A stretch of DNA of 64,000 nt, taken from an uncultured bacterium (lineage in GTDB: Bacteria > Acidobacteriota > Thermoanaerobaculia > Thermoanaerobaculales > Thermoanaerobaculaceae). The stretch spans positions 62,001 to 126,000 of the forward strand of contig CALEVZ010000014.1 in NCBI GenBank assembly GCA_937924755.1, read 5' to 3'. The notes below the pieces were generated by a model that was not told the DNA's origin, searched no databases, and saw nothing but the letters and a program-made list of their open reading frames with translations. Position 1 is the stretch's first letter; each line of letters opens with the position of its first letter. Shown one piece after another: positions 1 through 9,554 of the stretch. The position numbers and the translations under genes were made by a program.

Positions 1-1
1 C

Positions 2-202
2 GTGGCCATCCGCAAGAACCCCGCCCTAGCGGGTCTGCCGGTAATCCTGGTCAGCGGTATCCAGGAGAAGCTCTCTGCCGACTACCACGCCTTCCTGGAA
101 CGCTTCAAGCACTACCGGCCCGACGCCTTCCTGGACAAGCCTGTGGACCCGGCGCACCTGCTGGCCACCATCGAACAGGCGCTGGCCAGCGCCGAAGCTT
201 GA
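2..202 (+). CDS. Response regulator receiver domain, C-terminal end (5' partial)
   Basis: The reading frame enters from the left window edge and stops at 202, so only the last 66 residues are visible. They resemble the end of a CheY-like receiver domain: a hydrophobic strand (PVILVSG), an amphipathic helix, and DAFLDKPVD with the Lys-Pro pair that closes most receiver domains. The protein ends directly after the domain, so no effector domain follows the receiver. The phosphorylated Asp lies outside the window. The GTG at position 2 is simply the first in-frame start-like codon, not the true start. The regulated process cannot be told from this fragment. Confidence 0.7.
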   Translation: MAIRKNPALAGLPVILVSGIQEKLSADYHAFLERFKHYRPDAFLDKPVDPAHLLATIEQALASAEA

Positions 203-335
203 ATCGGCGGCGGGGATAACCTGTATCTTCAGTCGCGACGAGGGTGTTCCAAGGCGTGGCGGCAACGTGGCCTCTACTAAGCCCCGCGCCGCGTCGATTC
301 CGGGTCAGTGGCAGGCCTCGCGGAGCACCTGCCGC

Positions 336-869
336 TTAAAACCCTTCGAGAATGGTGACCACCAGTCCGCGCGCGAAGTCGCGGGCCACCCTTTCTATGG
401 CTTCCACCTCACGGTCGAAGTAATCCAGCGCCGAGACGTCCACCTCGTAGGAGATCGTTCGCGTGAAGCGCTTGTCCCGCCATAGGGTGTGCGGCGGCTC
501 CACGGTTCGATCGACGATCTGCACATCGGCGGCCACGGTGAGCTGGTACTGGGTCACCCGCCCCTGATCGTCGAACCGCACCGGTGCTGTGCTGGCCAGC
601 ACGATGGTCCCCGACACCACAGCGTCCGCCTGTTCCGCCGAGGAAACCAGCTGGAACCGACCGCGCCGCACCCACTCTTGGGTGACCTCTTCCGTCAGCC
701 GTTGATCCAGCTCGGCGCGTACCGTCTGATTGACGAACGGGGCGATGTAGAGGCTCTTGAGGTGCGCCGGCAACGCTGAAGAGCCCGTCCCCACCAGGTG
801 ATACCCACATCCTGCGCTGACCATGGAGAGAATCAGGGGTATCCCGGCGCCTCGCCAGCTCATGCTCAT
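336..869 (-). CDS. lptE: LPS-assembly lipoprotein LptE
   Basis: This is a 177-residue secreted lipoprotein. A short hydrophobic signal ends in a lipobox (VSAGCGYHL), and the Cys-Gly-Tyr-His-Leu start of the mature protein is characteristic of LptE. The fold region contains the family pattern LKSLYIAPFVNQT, followed by a predicted beta-rich body and a C-terminal helix. In known systems LptE plugs and chaperones the LptD barrel that inserts LPS into the outer membrane. It lies 3 nt downstream of leuS on the same strand, an order seen in several Gram-negative phyla, and is probably co-transcribed. Its presence is the main local evidence for an LPS-type outer membrane. Confidence 0.88.
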   Translation of the reverse strand: MSMSWRGAGIPLILSMVSAGCGYHLVGTGSSALPAHLKSLYIAPFVNQTVRAELDQRLTEEVTQEWVRRGRFQLVSSAEQADAVVSGTIVLASTAPVRFDDQGRVTQYQLTVAADVQIVDRTVEPPHTLWRDKRFTRTISYEVDVSALDYFDREVEAIERVARDFARGLVVTILEGF

Positions 870-872
870 CGC

Positions 873-3326
873 CTATCCCCGCACCACGAAGGACACCAGC
901 CTATCCGGCACGTGGACCACCCTCACCACCTCCTTGCCGGTCAGCCAACGCTCGGCCGCCCGCCGGGCCGCCTCGGTGGCCTCCTCCGCCGGTGCCCCCG
1001 AGGGCAACGCCACGGTGGCGCGCAGCTTGCCGTTGACCTGCACCGCCAACGTCACGTCCTGGCGGGACAAGAGCTCAGCGTCCCATTGCGGCCAGCCGCT
1101 CCGGAGCAAGGAGTCTTCGTTCCCCAAAAGCCGCCACAGCTCCTCGGTGATGTGGGGGGCGAAGGGGTGGAGGAGACGAACGAGAGCGCTGTAAGCCTCC
1201 TCCACCACTAAACCACTGGCCTTTCCCTGATGTTCGCCGATGGCGTTGCTCAACTCCATCAGCGCCGCAATGGCGGTGTTGGGCTTGTAGCGACCCAGAT
1301 CGTCGTGCACACGCCGGATGGCGTGGTGCATGGCGAGAGTCAGCTTTTGATCGGCTTGCGTCTCCCCCGCCAAACCGCGGCGGCCGACAACCGCGTCTTG
1401 CAAGGCCCACACGCGCTGCAGAAAGCGATGCGCTCCCATCACCCCTTCGTCGGTCCACTCAGCGTCCTTCTCCGGGGGTCCCATGAACAACGTATAGACG
1501 CGCTCGGTGTCGGCCCCGAAGCGGGCAATCAACTCGTCGGGCGCCACCACGTTCCCCTTGGACTTGGACATCTTCTCGAGCTCGCCAGTGGTGGCGGAGG
1601 CGGCGACGATCATCCCCTGGTTGAACAGCACCTGGAAGGGCTCGTCTCCCGGCACCATACCGAAGTCATAGAGCACCTTGTAGAAAAAGCGCGCATAGAG
1701 GAGGTGAAGGATCGCGTGCTCGATGCCACCGATATAGAGGTCCACCGGCATCCATCGCCGGACCCGCTCCTGGTCGAACATGCCGAGTTCGTACCTGGGG
1801 TTGATGAAACGCAGGTAGTACCAGGAGGAGTCCACGAAGGTATCCATGGTGTCGGTCTCGCGCCGGGCCGCACCACCGCAGCGCGGGCAGGTGGTGTGCA
1901 CGAAGGAGGGGCTTGCCGCCAGGGGGTTACCCTCCACGCCACCGAACTGAATGTCAGTGGGCAGCACCACCGGCAGCTGCTCGTCGGGGACCGGAACGAT
2001 CCCATCCTGCGGGCAGTACACCACCGGGATCGGGGTGCCCCAGTAGCGCTGTCGCGAGATCAACCAGTCCCGCAGACGATAGTTGACCTTGCGCTCGCCC
2101 AGGCCCTTCTCCTCCAGCCAGGCGATCGCCCGGGCGATCGCCTCGTCCTTGGACAGGCCGTCGAGCCACGCACTGTTGATGGCCGGACCATCGCCCTCCC
2201 AGGCCTCCCCGTCCCATCCCGGGGGGGGCTGGACGGTTCGGATGATGGGCAAGCCGTACGCCCTGGCGAAATCCCAGTCGCGCTGATCCTGCCCCGGCAC
2301 CGCCATGATGGCCCCGGTGCCATAGGTCATCAGGACGTAGTCGGCGAGGTAGATGGGCACGGGCTGCTGGTTGAAAGGGTTGATGGCGTAACTGCCGGTG
2401 AACACCCCGCGCTTGCCCATCTCCCCCCTGGTGGCAAGCCGCTCCAACTCCGTCGTCCGTCGTACCCGCTCGACGAAGGCCGTCACCTCGGCCTTTCGCT
2501 CCGGAGTGGTGATCTGCCCCACCAGAGGATGCTCCGGCGCCAGCACCACGAAGGTCATGCCGAAGGAGGTGTCGGGGCGGGTGGTGAACACCCGGACGCC
2601 ACCGAGCTCCGGCCGGCCCTGGACGGGAATCGTGAACTCGGCCCCCTCCGAGCGGCCGATCCAGTTGCGCTGCATGGTCTTGACCTTCTCGGGCCAGTTC
2701 GGCAGACGATCCAGGCCCTCGAGCAAGCGCTCGGCGTAGGCGGTGATGCGCAGGAACCACTGCTCCATGGTCCTCTGCACCACCACGGTGCCGCAGCGCT
2801 CGCAGCCGCCGTTGACCACCTGCTCGTTGGCCAGGACGGTCCGGCACGATTCGCACCAGTTCACCGGCGCCTGGCCGCGGTACGCCAGCCCCTTCTCCCA
2901 CATGCGCAGGAAGAACCACTGGTTCCAGCGGTAGTACTCCGGCTCGCAGGAAGCCAGCTCCTTGTCCCAGTCGTAGAGGATCCCCCAGGCAGCGAACTGC
3001 TGCTTCATGCGGGCGATGTTGGCACGCGTCCACTGGTAGGGGTGGACGTTACGCTTGATGGCGGCGTTTTCCGCTGGCAGTCCAAAGGCGTCCCAGCCCA
3101 TGGGGTTGAGCACCCGCCTGCCCTGCATCAGGAACATGCGAAAGAGGCAATCGCCTAGGATGTAGTTGCGCCCGTGCCCGACGTGCAGGTCCCCCGAGGG
3201 GTAGGGGAACATCATGAGCATGTACATATCCTTGAAGCCCGCCGTGTCGACGTGGGCCAGTCGCTCCTTCGCCCAGTACTCACGCCAGTAGGGTTCGATA
3301 CGCGCAGGTTCATACGGCGATGCCAT
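873..3326 (-). CDS. leuS: Leucyl-tRNA synthetase
   Basis: The protein has 817 residues, normal for bacterial LeuRS, and charges tRNA-Leu in the cytoplasm. The class I HIGH motif is seen as HVGHG near residue 48 and KMSKS as EKMSKSKGN near residue 580. A Cys-rich zinc knuckle ([16 protein letters not shown]) lies near residue 160. The CP1 editing domain follows with TTRPDTSFG and the [10 protein letters not shown] pattern. The C-terminal anticodon-binding part carries WPQWD and VQVNGKLR. The ATG start gives [14 protein letters not shown], a typical N-terminus. About 155 nt separate it from the upstream gene, so it may have its own promoter, and lptE follows at once. Confidence 0.98.
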   Translation of the reverse strand: MASPYEPARIEPYWREYWAKERLAHVDTAGFKDMYMLMMFPYPSGDLHVGHGRNYILGDCLFRMFLMQGRRVLNPMGWDAFGLPAENAAIKRNVHPYQWTRANIARMKQQFAAWGILYDWDKELASCEPEYYRWNQWFFLRMWEKGLAYRGQAPVNWCESCRTVLANEQVVNGGCERCGTVVVQRTMEQWFLRITAYAERLLEGLDRLPNWPEKVKTMQRNWIGRSEGAEFTIPVQGRPELGGVRVFTTRPDTSFGMTFVVLAPEHPLVGQITTPERKAEVTAFVERVRRTTELERLATRGEMGKRGVFTGSYAINPFNQQPVPIYLADYVLMTYGTGAIMAVPGQDQRDWDFARAYGLPIIRTVQPPPGWDGEAWEGDGPAINSAWLDGLSKDEAIARAIAWLEEKGLGERKVNYRLRDWLISRQRYWGTPIPVVYCPQDGIVPVPDEQLPVVLPTDIQFGGVEGNPLAASPSFVHTTCPRCGGAARRETDTMDTFVDSSWYYLRFINPRYELGMFDQERVRRWMPVDLYIGGIEHAILHLLYARFFYKVLYDFGMVPGDEPFQVLFNQGMIVAASATTGELEKMSKSKGNVVAPDELIARFGADTERVYTLFMGPPEKDAEWTDEGVMGAHRFLQRVWALQDAVVGRRGLAGETQADQKLTLAMHHAIRRVHDDLGRYKPNTAIAALMELSNAIGEHQGKASGLVVEEAYSALVRLLHPFAPHITEELWRLLGNEDSLLRSGWPQWDAELLSRQDVTLAVQVNGKLRATVALPSGAPAEEATEAARRAAERWLTGKEVVRVVHVPDRLVSFVVRG

Positions 3327-3482
3327 ACCTCGACCTCCGAGCGCGGATTGTAGAGCGCTTTCCCGGGGACCAGCGATGCTCGACGGTGAGGCATACCCTC
3401 CCGCAGGAGTCGTGGCTGCCGACCGCCAACGGTAGTTCCACGTCGCACCGCGGCGCCGGCGCTCGGGGCCGGCTTCTATCCC

Positions 3483-4724
3483 CTACAGACCCAGCATCCC
3501 GCCGGCACGGCCCAGCAATGCGGCCAGCGCGTCGAAGCGGCCGTCGGGACGCGTCGGTTCGTCGCCCAGGAAGAGTGCCACGCTTTCGCCATGAAGCAGT
3601 ACGGGTATAACCACACCCTCTCCAAGGTCGGAACCGGCTGCCAGGGCGTAGGCCAGGGCGTGCTGCGCCGCCGCCGAGCCAGCAGCCACCGGCACGATGC
3701 TTCGCCCCACCACGGCGTCCTCCAGCAGATCCAGACCTCGGGGAAGCCGCGCCGCCGGCACGTGGATAAACCCGTACGCGCCCAGCGATTCGAAGGCGTG
3801 CTCCCGCACCGCCAGCAGCACCCCGCGTTGAAAAAAGTCCCCCGCCAGCCGCAACAGCGACGCCCTGACCTCTGAGGGGGGCGCATCCACGTGGAGCGCC
3901 AGGAAGAAGTCACGCAGCGACTCGGCCTCGTCCCGCCCCCGCACACCGCGCCGGGCCAACGTGCGTTCAACCAGGACAGTCAGCTCCTCACGAAACCAGC
4001 GCCCGGCTTCTCCCCCCTCGGACAGCGGTCCTGGCAACAGGAACTCCACCCCCAGCATGACCGCCTGGTGCCGCACGGCGGGGTCCGACAGCCCCCCGAC
4101 CCACAGGACTGGTACGGGGGGCTCACAGGCGGCGGCGGCCCGCATCACGTGCAACCACACCTCGGCCTGCCCGGCCAGGGTACCCGAGGCAGGGAGGTGA
4201 AGGATAAGTAGATCGGGTTGGGAACGGGCGGGGAAGGCCGCCTCACTCTCCACTACTACCGTCCATCCCCGCTGCGTCCACACCGGCTCCAGATACCGGT
4301 AAGGCCGGGGGTCGGCCGTGATCACCACCACCGCTGGGTGGCTCCCTGGAAGGTGTACCTGCTCCAGACTGCTGCGAAGATCGGCCAGCGGGTCGCCGGC
4401 CAGCTCCACCCCCTGCCCCACCTCCTCCAGGGAGAGGCGCATCCGTTCGGCGTCCAGGCGGGCGAGCACATCCCGGCAGGACTCCCAGCGCGCGGGGGTG
4501 GCGGGGAGCGACCCGGGGCGGAAACAGAAGCTGCCGTTTCGGGAAGCGGCCGCCCGCAGCACCTCCGGGTCGATGGTGCCCGCCACCTCCCCCCCGCGAA
4601 TCCACAGCGTGCCCTGACGGCCGCCGCAATCAAGCTCGAGGGCCCCCGTCACCCCGGCGGACTCCAGGAGCTTGAACAGGCTGGGTAGAGCGATGTCGGC
4701 CAGGCGGCCGAGGATGACCTTCAT
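3483..4724 (-). CDS. DUF4388 / degenerate receiver / GAF-like regulatory protein
   Basis: This is a 413-residue cytoplasmic protein with three apparent parts. Residues 1-95 resemble the DUF4388 (PATAN-type) domain of bacterial signalling proteins: LFKLLESAGVTGALEL, then a GTLWIRGGEV strand pair. Residues about 130-250 look like a receiver domain, but the expected phospho-Asp strand reads LLILHLP, with His where Asp normally sits, so phosphorylation is unlikely. The last 150 residues resemble a GAF-type sensor domain. It starts with ATGA overlap on the transglutaminase gene, so the two are translationally coupled. The function is not known; a protein-interaction or gliding/polarity-type regulatory role is inference from the domain family only. 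Confidence 0.7.
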   Translation of the reverse strand: MKVILGRLADIALPSLFKLLESAGVTGALELDCGGRQGTLWIRGGEVAGTIDPEVLRAAASRNGSFCFRPGSLPATPARWESCRDVLARLDAERMRLSLEEVGQGVELAGDPLADLRSSLEQVHLPGSHPAVVVITADPRPYRYLEPVWTQRGWTVVVESEAAFPARSQPDLLILHLPASGTLAGQAEVWLHVMRAAAACEPPVPVLWVGGLSDPAVRHQAVMLGVEFLLPGPLSEGGEAGRWFREELTVLVERTLARRGVRGRDEAESLRDFFLALHVDAPPSEVRASLLRLAGDFFQRGVLLAVREHAFESLGAYGFIHVPAARLPRGLDLLEDAVVGRSIVPVAAGSAAAQHALAYALAAGSDLGEGVVIPVLLHGESVALFLGDEPTRPDGRFDALAALLGRAGGMLGL

Positions 4725-5701
4725 GACCCCTCTCCGGCGGCGGAAAGGGTGACGAAGACGTCGCGGTATGACATTACCACGTCCATCACCCCCTCCATCC
4801 GCCCGTGATACTCCCAGGCTAGGCGGTATCGACCCGGGAGGAGACCGCGAAACTCGATCAACCCGTCCCCCCCCTTCACCCGCCGTACGCCGTCAGGGCC
4901 CAGCAGCAGCGCCGTGACCCACCCCAACCCGGCGGGGGGGCGACACTTCATCGTGGCGCCACCACTAGGTACCACCCGGATGCCCTCTCGCCGTGGCAAG
5001 GCAGCGTAGCCGCGTTCCTCCAGGTGCAGCAGGTGAACTCCCGCCAGAGTCATCTCCGCCGAGGCTCCCCCCATCGGCACGTACCGCACGCCCACCAGCC
5101 CGACCGAGGCGCCGGGATCGAAAGCCACCCACCCCAGCGGCCCCAGCCACACCTCGCCCCAGCGGTGCCAGCGCGCTTCCCTATCACCCACCAGCACCCC
5201 GTGCACCGGCCGCGCAGGCAGCCCCAGGGCTCGCAACACGCCGACGGCGGCGTTGGCTCTCCCCGAGCAGCGGCCGCGCCGGCGCCCCAGCACGGCGACG
5301 GCGTCCTGGGGCCCGCTATCCTGGTCATCAATGACGACCTGTCGGCTGATCCAGGAAACCACCTTCTCCACCACGCCCAGCGCCGTCTGCTCGCCTTGAA
5401 TCCCCCGCAGGATGCCTGGTGGTACGACAAAATCTAGTGGCGTCTGAAGATACTGTCCCCCTGGCTCATCCGCAGGGAGGCGAAGCGGGAAGCGGGGCGA
5501 GACGGGGAGAGCCTGCACGCTGCGGCTTACGACCACCACCGCCCCGTGGGGCGACAGCTCGACGCTCACCACGTGGCCGTGGCGGTCGCCGGTTTCCACC
5601 TGGGCGGCGAGCGCCAGGGGCATGCCTATGTGGGCCTCATCCGCCCAGGCGGCTGCCGCCAGAGTGACGGCCGCCAGAGCCGCTCCGACTCGCCCGTTCA
5701 C
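4721..5701 (-). CDS. Secreted transglutaminase-like (cysteine protease fold) protein
   Basis: The 326-residue protein begins with a GTG start and a clear signal peptide (AALAAVTLAAAAWA). A transglutaminase core lies in the middle: the Cys motif RGRCSGRANAAVGVLRALG, the His motif ARWHRWGEVWLG and the Asp in GWVAFDPGAS, giving the Cys-His-Asp triad in correct order. A C-terminal beta-sandwich-like tail follows (RYRLAWEYHGRM). It probably acts on peptides in the periplasm as a protease or peptide-modifying enzyme; the substrate is unknown. The GTGA overlap with nusB upstream and the ATGA overlap with the DUF4388 gene downstream place it in one operon. Confidence 0.75.
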   Translation of the reverse strand: MNGRVGAALAAVTLAAAAWADEAHIGMPLALAAQVETGDRHGHVVSVELSPHGAVVVVSRSVQALPVSPRFPLRLPADEPGGQYLQTPLDFVVPPGILRGIQGEQTALGVVEKVVSWISRQVVIDDQDSGPQDAVAVLGRRRGRCSGRANAAVGVLRALGLPARPVHGVLVGDREARWHRWGEVWLGPLGWVAFDPGASVGLVGVRYVPMGGASAEMTLAGVHLLHLEERGYAALPRREGIRVVPSGGATMKCRPPAGLGWVTALLLGPDGVRRVKGGDGLIEFRGLLPGRYRLAWEYHGRMEGVMDVVMSYRDVFVTLSAAGEGS

Positions 5702-6120
5702 TGGGCCTCCGCCGTGGCCCTCACCCGCTGGGCGAAAGCGTCCAGCACGCCGTTGACGAACTGGGAGGAGCGCTCCGAACCGTAGCGCTTGGCCAGCTCG
5801 ATGGCCTCATCGATGACCACTGAAACCGGCGTGTCCGGCTCGTGCAGCAATTCAAACATAGCCAGGCGCAGGATGTTGCGGTCTACCGCCGCCATTCGCT
5901 CCAGCCTCCAGTTGTCGGCCTGTCCGGTGAGCTCCCGGTCGATCTCGGCCAAGTGGGCGATGACCCCGCGGAGCAACGTGGAAGCAAACTCCCTCGCCGC
6001 CGGGGGCACCTCCTGCAAGTCGGTCGAGGAGGCGGCCAGGGCATCCACCTCACCCCCCGCCAGCTCGCGCTGGTAAAGGAGCTGGAGGGCCAGCTCCCGC
6101 CCGCGACGTCGCACCCCCAC
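5698..6120 (-). CDS. nusB: Transcription antitermination factor NusB
   Basis: The 140-residue all-helical protein has the NusB hallmarks: RGRELALQLLYQ at the N-terminus, the central DRNILRLAMFELL helix, and VVIDEAIELAKRYGSERSSQFVNGVLD at the end. NusB binds boxA RNA together with NusE (S10) and supports rRNA antitermination. The start codon is GTG (GTGGGGGTGCGA). It follows ribH by 3 nt, and a ribH-nusB pairing is common in bacteria. Confidence 0.96.
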   Translation of the reverse strand: MGVRRRGRELALQLLYQRELAGGEVDALAASSTDLQEVPPAAREFASTLLRGVIAHLAEIDRELTGQADNWRLERMAAVDRNILRLAMFELLHEPDTPVSVVIDEAIELAKRYGSERSSQFVNGVLDAFAQRVRATAEAQ

Positions 6121-6123
6121 CGC

Positions 6124-6597
6124 TCAACCCTCGCGCAGCTGCTGGTATAACCTGACCATTTCGATGGCCGCCAGGGCCGCCTGCCAACCCTTGTTGCCCG
6201 CCTTGCTCCCGGAGCGCTCCAGCGCCTGCTCCAGGGTGTCGCAAGTGAGCACCCCGTAGGCCACCGGCACCGGCGAGCTCATCGCCACCTGGGCCAGGCC
6301 CTTGGCGTTTTCGGCGGCGATGTACTCGAAGTGGGGCGTGGCACCGCGGATCAGTACCCCCAAGGCAATGACCGCGTCACACCTGCCAGACACCGCCAGG
6401 CGCTGGGCCACGAACGGCAGCTCCCAGGAACCGGGAACTCGTGCCAGGAGAACGTCTTCGTCCCGGGCCCCGTGGCGCAGCAGGCAGTCCATGGCGCCCT
6501 CCACCAGCCGCCCGGTGAGGAGATCGTTGAAGCGGCTCACGACGATGCCGAAACGTATACCGGTGGCGTCCAGCTTACCTTCCAGGATCTGTGGCAT
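6124..6597 (-). CDS. ribH: 6,7-dimethyl-8-ribityllumazine synthase
   Basis: The 157-residue enzyme condenses 5-amino-6-ribitylamino-uracil with 3,4-dihydroxy-2-butanone 4-phosphate in riboflavin synthesis and normally forms a 60-mer or pentamers. Family motifs are clear: VSRFND near the N-terminus, [25 protein letters not shown] with the catalytic His, [11 protein letters not shown] and [15 protein letters not shown]. The ORF track extends 43 codons further upstream, but the ATG at 6597 giving [13 protein letters not shown] fits the family and excludes a low-complexity tail. No other riboflavin gene is nearby, and the 65-nt upstream gap is too short for an FMN riboswitch. Confidence 0.96.
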   Translation of the reverse strand: MPQILEGKLDATGIRFGIVVSRFNDLLTGRLVEGAMDCLLRHGARDEDVLLARVPGSWELPFVAQRLAVSGRCDAVIALGVLIRGATPHFEYIAAENAKGLAQVAMSSPVPVAYGVLTCDTLEQALERSGSKAGNKGWQAALAAIEMVRLYQQLREG

Positions 6598-6662
6598 GTC
6601 CCTCTCCGGCTCCCAATTGTACGTTTGGTGACGCCCCGCCACAAGCACTCCAACGCCCCCTC

Positions 6663-7397
6663 TCACCCTCCATCCGGGACCTCCACCCCCATGGCCCGCA
6701 ACTGCGCCGTGACGGTTTGGGCCCACTCCCGGTTGGCGCGGGGGTTGGCCGGGCTGGGGTGCAGCACCTCCCCGATGGTCACCCCCGACCCCGCCAGCGC
6801 CGCCGCGGCGCGCCGCCGGGCGAACCCCCCGATTCCCACCACCAGCCGCGGCGCCAGGAGCCCTACCACGGCACCCAGCGCATCGTCACAAGCCATCTCC
6901 AGCCGGGCGCGGTCTACCGCCGACAGCCGATCGGGGGTGAGGTTCCGTCCACTCGCCTCCAAAAACATCAGGGGACAGTAGTTGAGGACCGTGAGACGGG
7001 AAAAAAAAGCCGCCGGCGTACCCCACCGTTGCCGCACCCACCCCCACAGGCGCAGCCCGCTCACCTCCCGTCGCCGGCAGGCAAACCCCTCGACCGGTCG
7101 CGCGGGATGTTGCCGGGGCGGGCGGCCCACCGGAGCTTCGATGCCCAGCCAGGTCCGTACCGTCTCCACCTCGCCGAAGGGAACGCCGGTCTGGGCCATC
7201 CCCCACGGCCCCGGGTTCATCCCCAGCAACACCACCTCCCGCGGCGCGCCCGCGAAGCGACGCAGGTACAGCTCGTGGGGCTGCCAGGCGTACCGCAGGG
7301 GGTTGTACACGTACGCCACCGACGGGGCCCAGCGCAAACCCTCCAGCACGTCGGCCAGCGTCCGGTAGGTGGCCACCACGGTGTCGGTCACACTCAT
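6663..7397 (-). CDS. SMUG1-type uracil-DNA glycosylase
   Basis: The 244-residue protein belongs to family 3 (SMUG1) of uracil-DNA glycosylases, base-excision enzymes that remove uracil and related bases. The SMUG1 signature [17 protein letters not shown] is nearly intact near residue 60, and the C-terminal loop [13 protein letters not shown] matches the catalytic His motif. The asparagine of GMNPGP is the usual water-positioning residue. The ATG at 7397 shares its A with the uvrC stop (TGATG); a GTG one codon upstream is an alternative start. Coupling to uvrC joins two DNA-repair activities in one transcript. SMUG1 is widespread in animals and patchy in bacteria. Confidence 0.9.
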   Translation of the reverse strand: MSVTDTVVATYRTLADVLEGLRWAPSVAYVYNPLRYAWQPHELYLRRFAGAPREVVLLGMNPGPWGMAQTGVPFGEVETVRTWLGIEAPVGRPPRQHPARPVEGFACRRREVSGLRLWGWVRQRWGTPAAFFSRLTVLNYCPLMFLEASGRNLTPDRLSAVDRARLEMACDDALGAVVGLLAPRLVVGIGGFARRRAAAALAGSGVTIGEVLHPSPANPRANREWAQTVTAQLRAMGVEVPDGG

Positions 7398-9217
7398 CAC
7401 GGCGTGGCGTCGCCTGTCCCGCCCTGCAGGGCCGCCCGGACCCGCGCAGCCAGGGCCGGGCCCACCGTCGCCCGGAGCTCCTCCACCGAGGCCTCCCGCA
7501 CCCCGTCCACCGACCCGAAGCGTTGCAGGAGTTTCTTCGCCCGCCCCGGCCCCACCCCGGGGATGGCCAGGAGCTGCGTGGCCAGCCGCCGGGCGCTGCG
7601 GCGCCGGCGGTGCCGGGTGAGGGCGAAGCGGTGCGCCTCGTCCCGCAGCAGCTGGAAGAGCAGACGCACCAGATCAGAGGGCTCCAGCCGCAGCGGTTCC
7701 TCCCGCGCCGGCAGGTGCACCTCCTCGAAGCGCTTGGCAAGGCCGGCCACCGGGATACCTACGCCGAGCTGCGCCAGCGCCCGCTGCACCGCCCCCAGCT
7801 GGGTGGGCCCGCCGTCCACCAGCACCAAATCCGGCAGCGCAGCTCCCTCGGCCAGGCGCCGGCGGTATCGCCGTGTCACCGCCTCGGCCAGGGCCGCCGG
7901 GTCGTCGGGGCCGGCGCCGGGGCGCACGTTGAAGGAGCGGTACTCCCCCTTGCGCAGCTTCCCTCCTTCCCATACCACCACCGACGCCACCTGCACCTCC
8001 CCCTGGGAATGGGAAACATCGAAGCACTCGATGCGCCGCACTGGCTGGATCAGCTCTAGGCGCTCGCCCACCGCCGCCGCCACTCGCTCGGCCTCGTGGC
8101 GGGGGTGGCGAAAACGCAGGCGGAAGGCGGCCACGGCGTTTTCCTGGGCGAGAGCCAGGACGCGGACTCGCACCCCCCGCTGCGGCACGTGCATCGTCAC
8201 GGCGCGGCCCCGCAGCCGCCCCAGAAACTCCCGCAAAGCCCCGGGCCCTTCGGGAGCGAAGGGCAGCTCCAACCGCTCTGGGACTGAGGGGTTGGCCTCG
8301 TAGAACTGGCCCAGGAAGCTGGCCAGCTGCGCCGGCCCGAAGGCTGAGTCCAAACCCTCGAAGTGGTACTCCCGCTTATCCACCAGCCGGCCCTCCCGAT
8401 ACACCAGGATGACCACCGAAGCGTCCCGCCCGTCCCCGTGCACTCCCACCACGTCAACTGACCCGCTGCCCGCCACCTCCACGTGCTGACCCCGACCCAG
8501 CTCCTCCAGGGCCGCCAGCAGGTCCCGGTAACGGGCAGCCCGCTCGAACTCCTCGGCCTCGGCGGCGCGGTGCATCTGCTTCTCCAGGCGGGGCTTGAGC
8601 TCGGTCACTCGCCCCTGCAGAAGCAGTACCACCTCTTCCACGACGCGCTGGTAGTCCTCCCTGGTAGTAAGCCCCTCCACGCAGGGCCCTAGGCAGGCTC
8701 CCATGTCGAAGTACAGGCACGGCCGCGGCAGGAACCCTTCCCGGCGAGGCTCCCAGCGGCAGGTGCGCAGCTGGGTGCGGGTGCGGATGAGCTCCATCAC
8801 CCGCGCCGCCATGTGTCGGCCCAGGTAGGGCCCGAAGTAGCTGTGGCCGTCCTCCCTCACCCGTCGGGTGACGAGGGCGCGAGGAAACTCCTCCCCCGTG
8901 GTGATCTTGATGTAGGGATACGTTTTGTCGTCGCGCAGGGTGATGTTGTAGCGGGGCCGGTGCTGCTTGATGAGGCGGTTTTCCAGGATCAGGGCCTCTA
9001 CCTCGGTGGCGGTGACCACGAACTCGAGCCGACGGGCGGCGGTCAGCATGGCAGCGGTCTTCCCCTCGAGGTTGCGGGAAAAGTAGCTGCTGACCCGGCG
9101 CCGCAGATTCTTAGCCTTCCCCACGTACAGCACCCGCCCACGGACATCCTGGAACTGGTACACTCCCGGCTGCTCGGGTGCCTGGCGGGCCCGCTCGACC
9201 AGCGGATGGTCGCTCAT
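7397..9217 (-). CDS. uvrC: Excinuclease ABC subunit C
   Basis: The 606-residue protein is the dual-incision nuclease of nucleotide excision repair. The GIY-YIG domain occupies residues about 12-90 (PGVYQFQDVRGRVLYVGKAK). A UVR motif for UvrB contact (MHRAAEAEEFERAARYRDL) lies near residue 200. The UvrC homology/RNase H-like region carries IECFDVSHSQG and LVLVDGGPTQLG with acidic residues. A helix-hairpin-helix pair closes the protein (LLAIPGVGPGRAKKLLQRFG). I chose the ATG at 9217 (MSDHPLVERARQAPEQPG) over the upstream one because it fits the family N-terminus. It appears to be the first gene of the minus-strand housekeeping run. Confidence 0.97.
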   Translation of the reverse strand: MSDHPLVERARQAPEQPGVYQFQDVRGRVLYVGKAKNLRRRVSSYFSRNLEGKTAAMLTAARRLEFVVTATEVEALILENRLIKQHRPRYNITLRDDKTYPYIKITTGEEFPRALVTRRVREDGHSYFGPYLGRHMAARVMELIRTRTQLRTCRWEPRREGFLPRPCLYFDMGACLGPCVEGLTTREDYQRVVEEVVLLLQGRVTELKPRLEKQMHRAAEAEEFERAARYRDLLAALEELGRGQHVEVAGSGSVDVVGVHGDGRDASVVILVYREGRLVDKREYHFEGLDSAFGPAQLASFLGQFYEANPSVPERLELPFAPEGPGALREFLGRLRGRAVTMHVPQRGVRVRVLALAQENAVAAFRLRFRHPRHEAERVAAAVGERLELIQPVRRIECFDVSHSQGEVQVASVVVWEGGKLRKGEYRSFNVRPGAGPDDPAALAEAVTRRYRRRLAEGAALPDLVLVDGGPTQLGAVQRALAQLGVGIPVAGLAKRFEEVHLPAREEPLRLEPSDLVRLLFQLLRDEAHRFALTRHRRRRSARRLATQLLAIPGVGPGRAKKLLQRFGSVDGVREASVEELRATVGPALAARVRAALQGGTGDATP

Positions 9218-9539
9218 CCTTACTATTCCACCATGCCTCGCCCCGAAACGCCTGGGCTTCCACCCCACCGACCGCGGCATGGCGACCGCAGCAGGCCCCT
9301 TTACTGGCCTCCAGCACCGACGCTAGAGTTCGCCGTGCGTATCGGGCGACTAGGGGCAGCGGTGATCCCCTTCGCCGGCATCCTCTTGCCGTGCGAATCG
9401 GCCATCCCCGCATGCCCGGACAGCGGGGAAGGAGGCGGCGCGACGGTCGAGATAGCCGGCAGACAGGAGTGGCCATCGGTCACCTCCACTCCCATCTCCA
9501 TCGCGCCGCCCCCCGTCACCACCACGCCGCGGTGGGGAC
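9218..9539. other. Intergenic region between uvrC and the Fe-S pseudogene
   Basis: About 320 nt lie between the uvrC start and the first convincing residues of the degraded Fe-S gene. Reading frames exist on both strands but give Pro/Arg/Ser-rich peptides without family features. The uvrC promoter must lie here, though no -10/-35 pair stands out. Part of it may be eroded 5' sequence of the Fe-S gene, whose N-terminal half would be expected just upstream of 9555; I could not recognise any of it. Confidence 0.4.
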
Positions 9540-9554
9540 GCTGACTCTTCCAGG

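Noticed and set aside
1230-3158. 642-aa plus-strand ORF opposite leuS
   Set aside because: It is antisense to a clear leuS and has a His/Gln/Gly/Arg-rich shadow composition with no family motif.
6598-6662. FMN riboswitch before ribH
   Set aside because: The gap is only 65 nt and lacks the conserved RFN-element segments.
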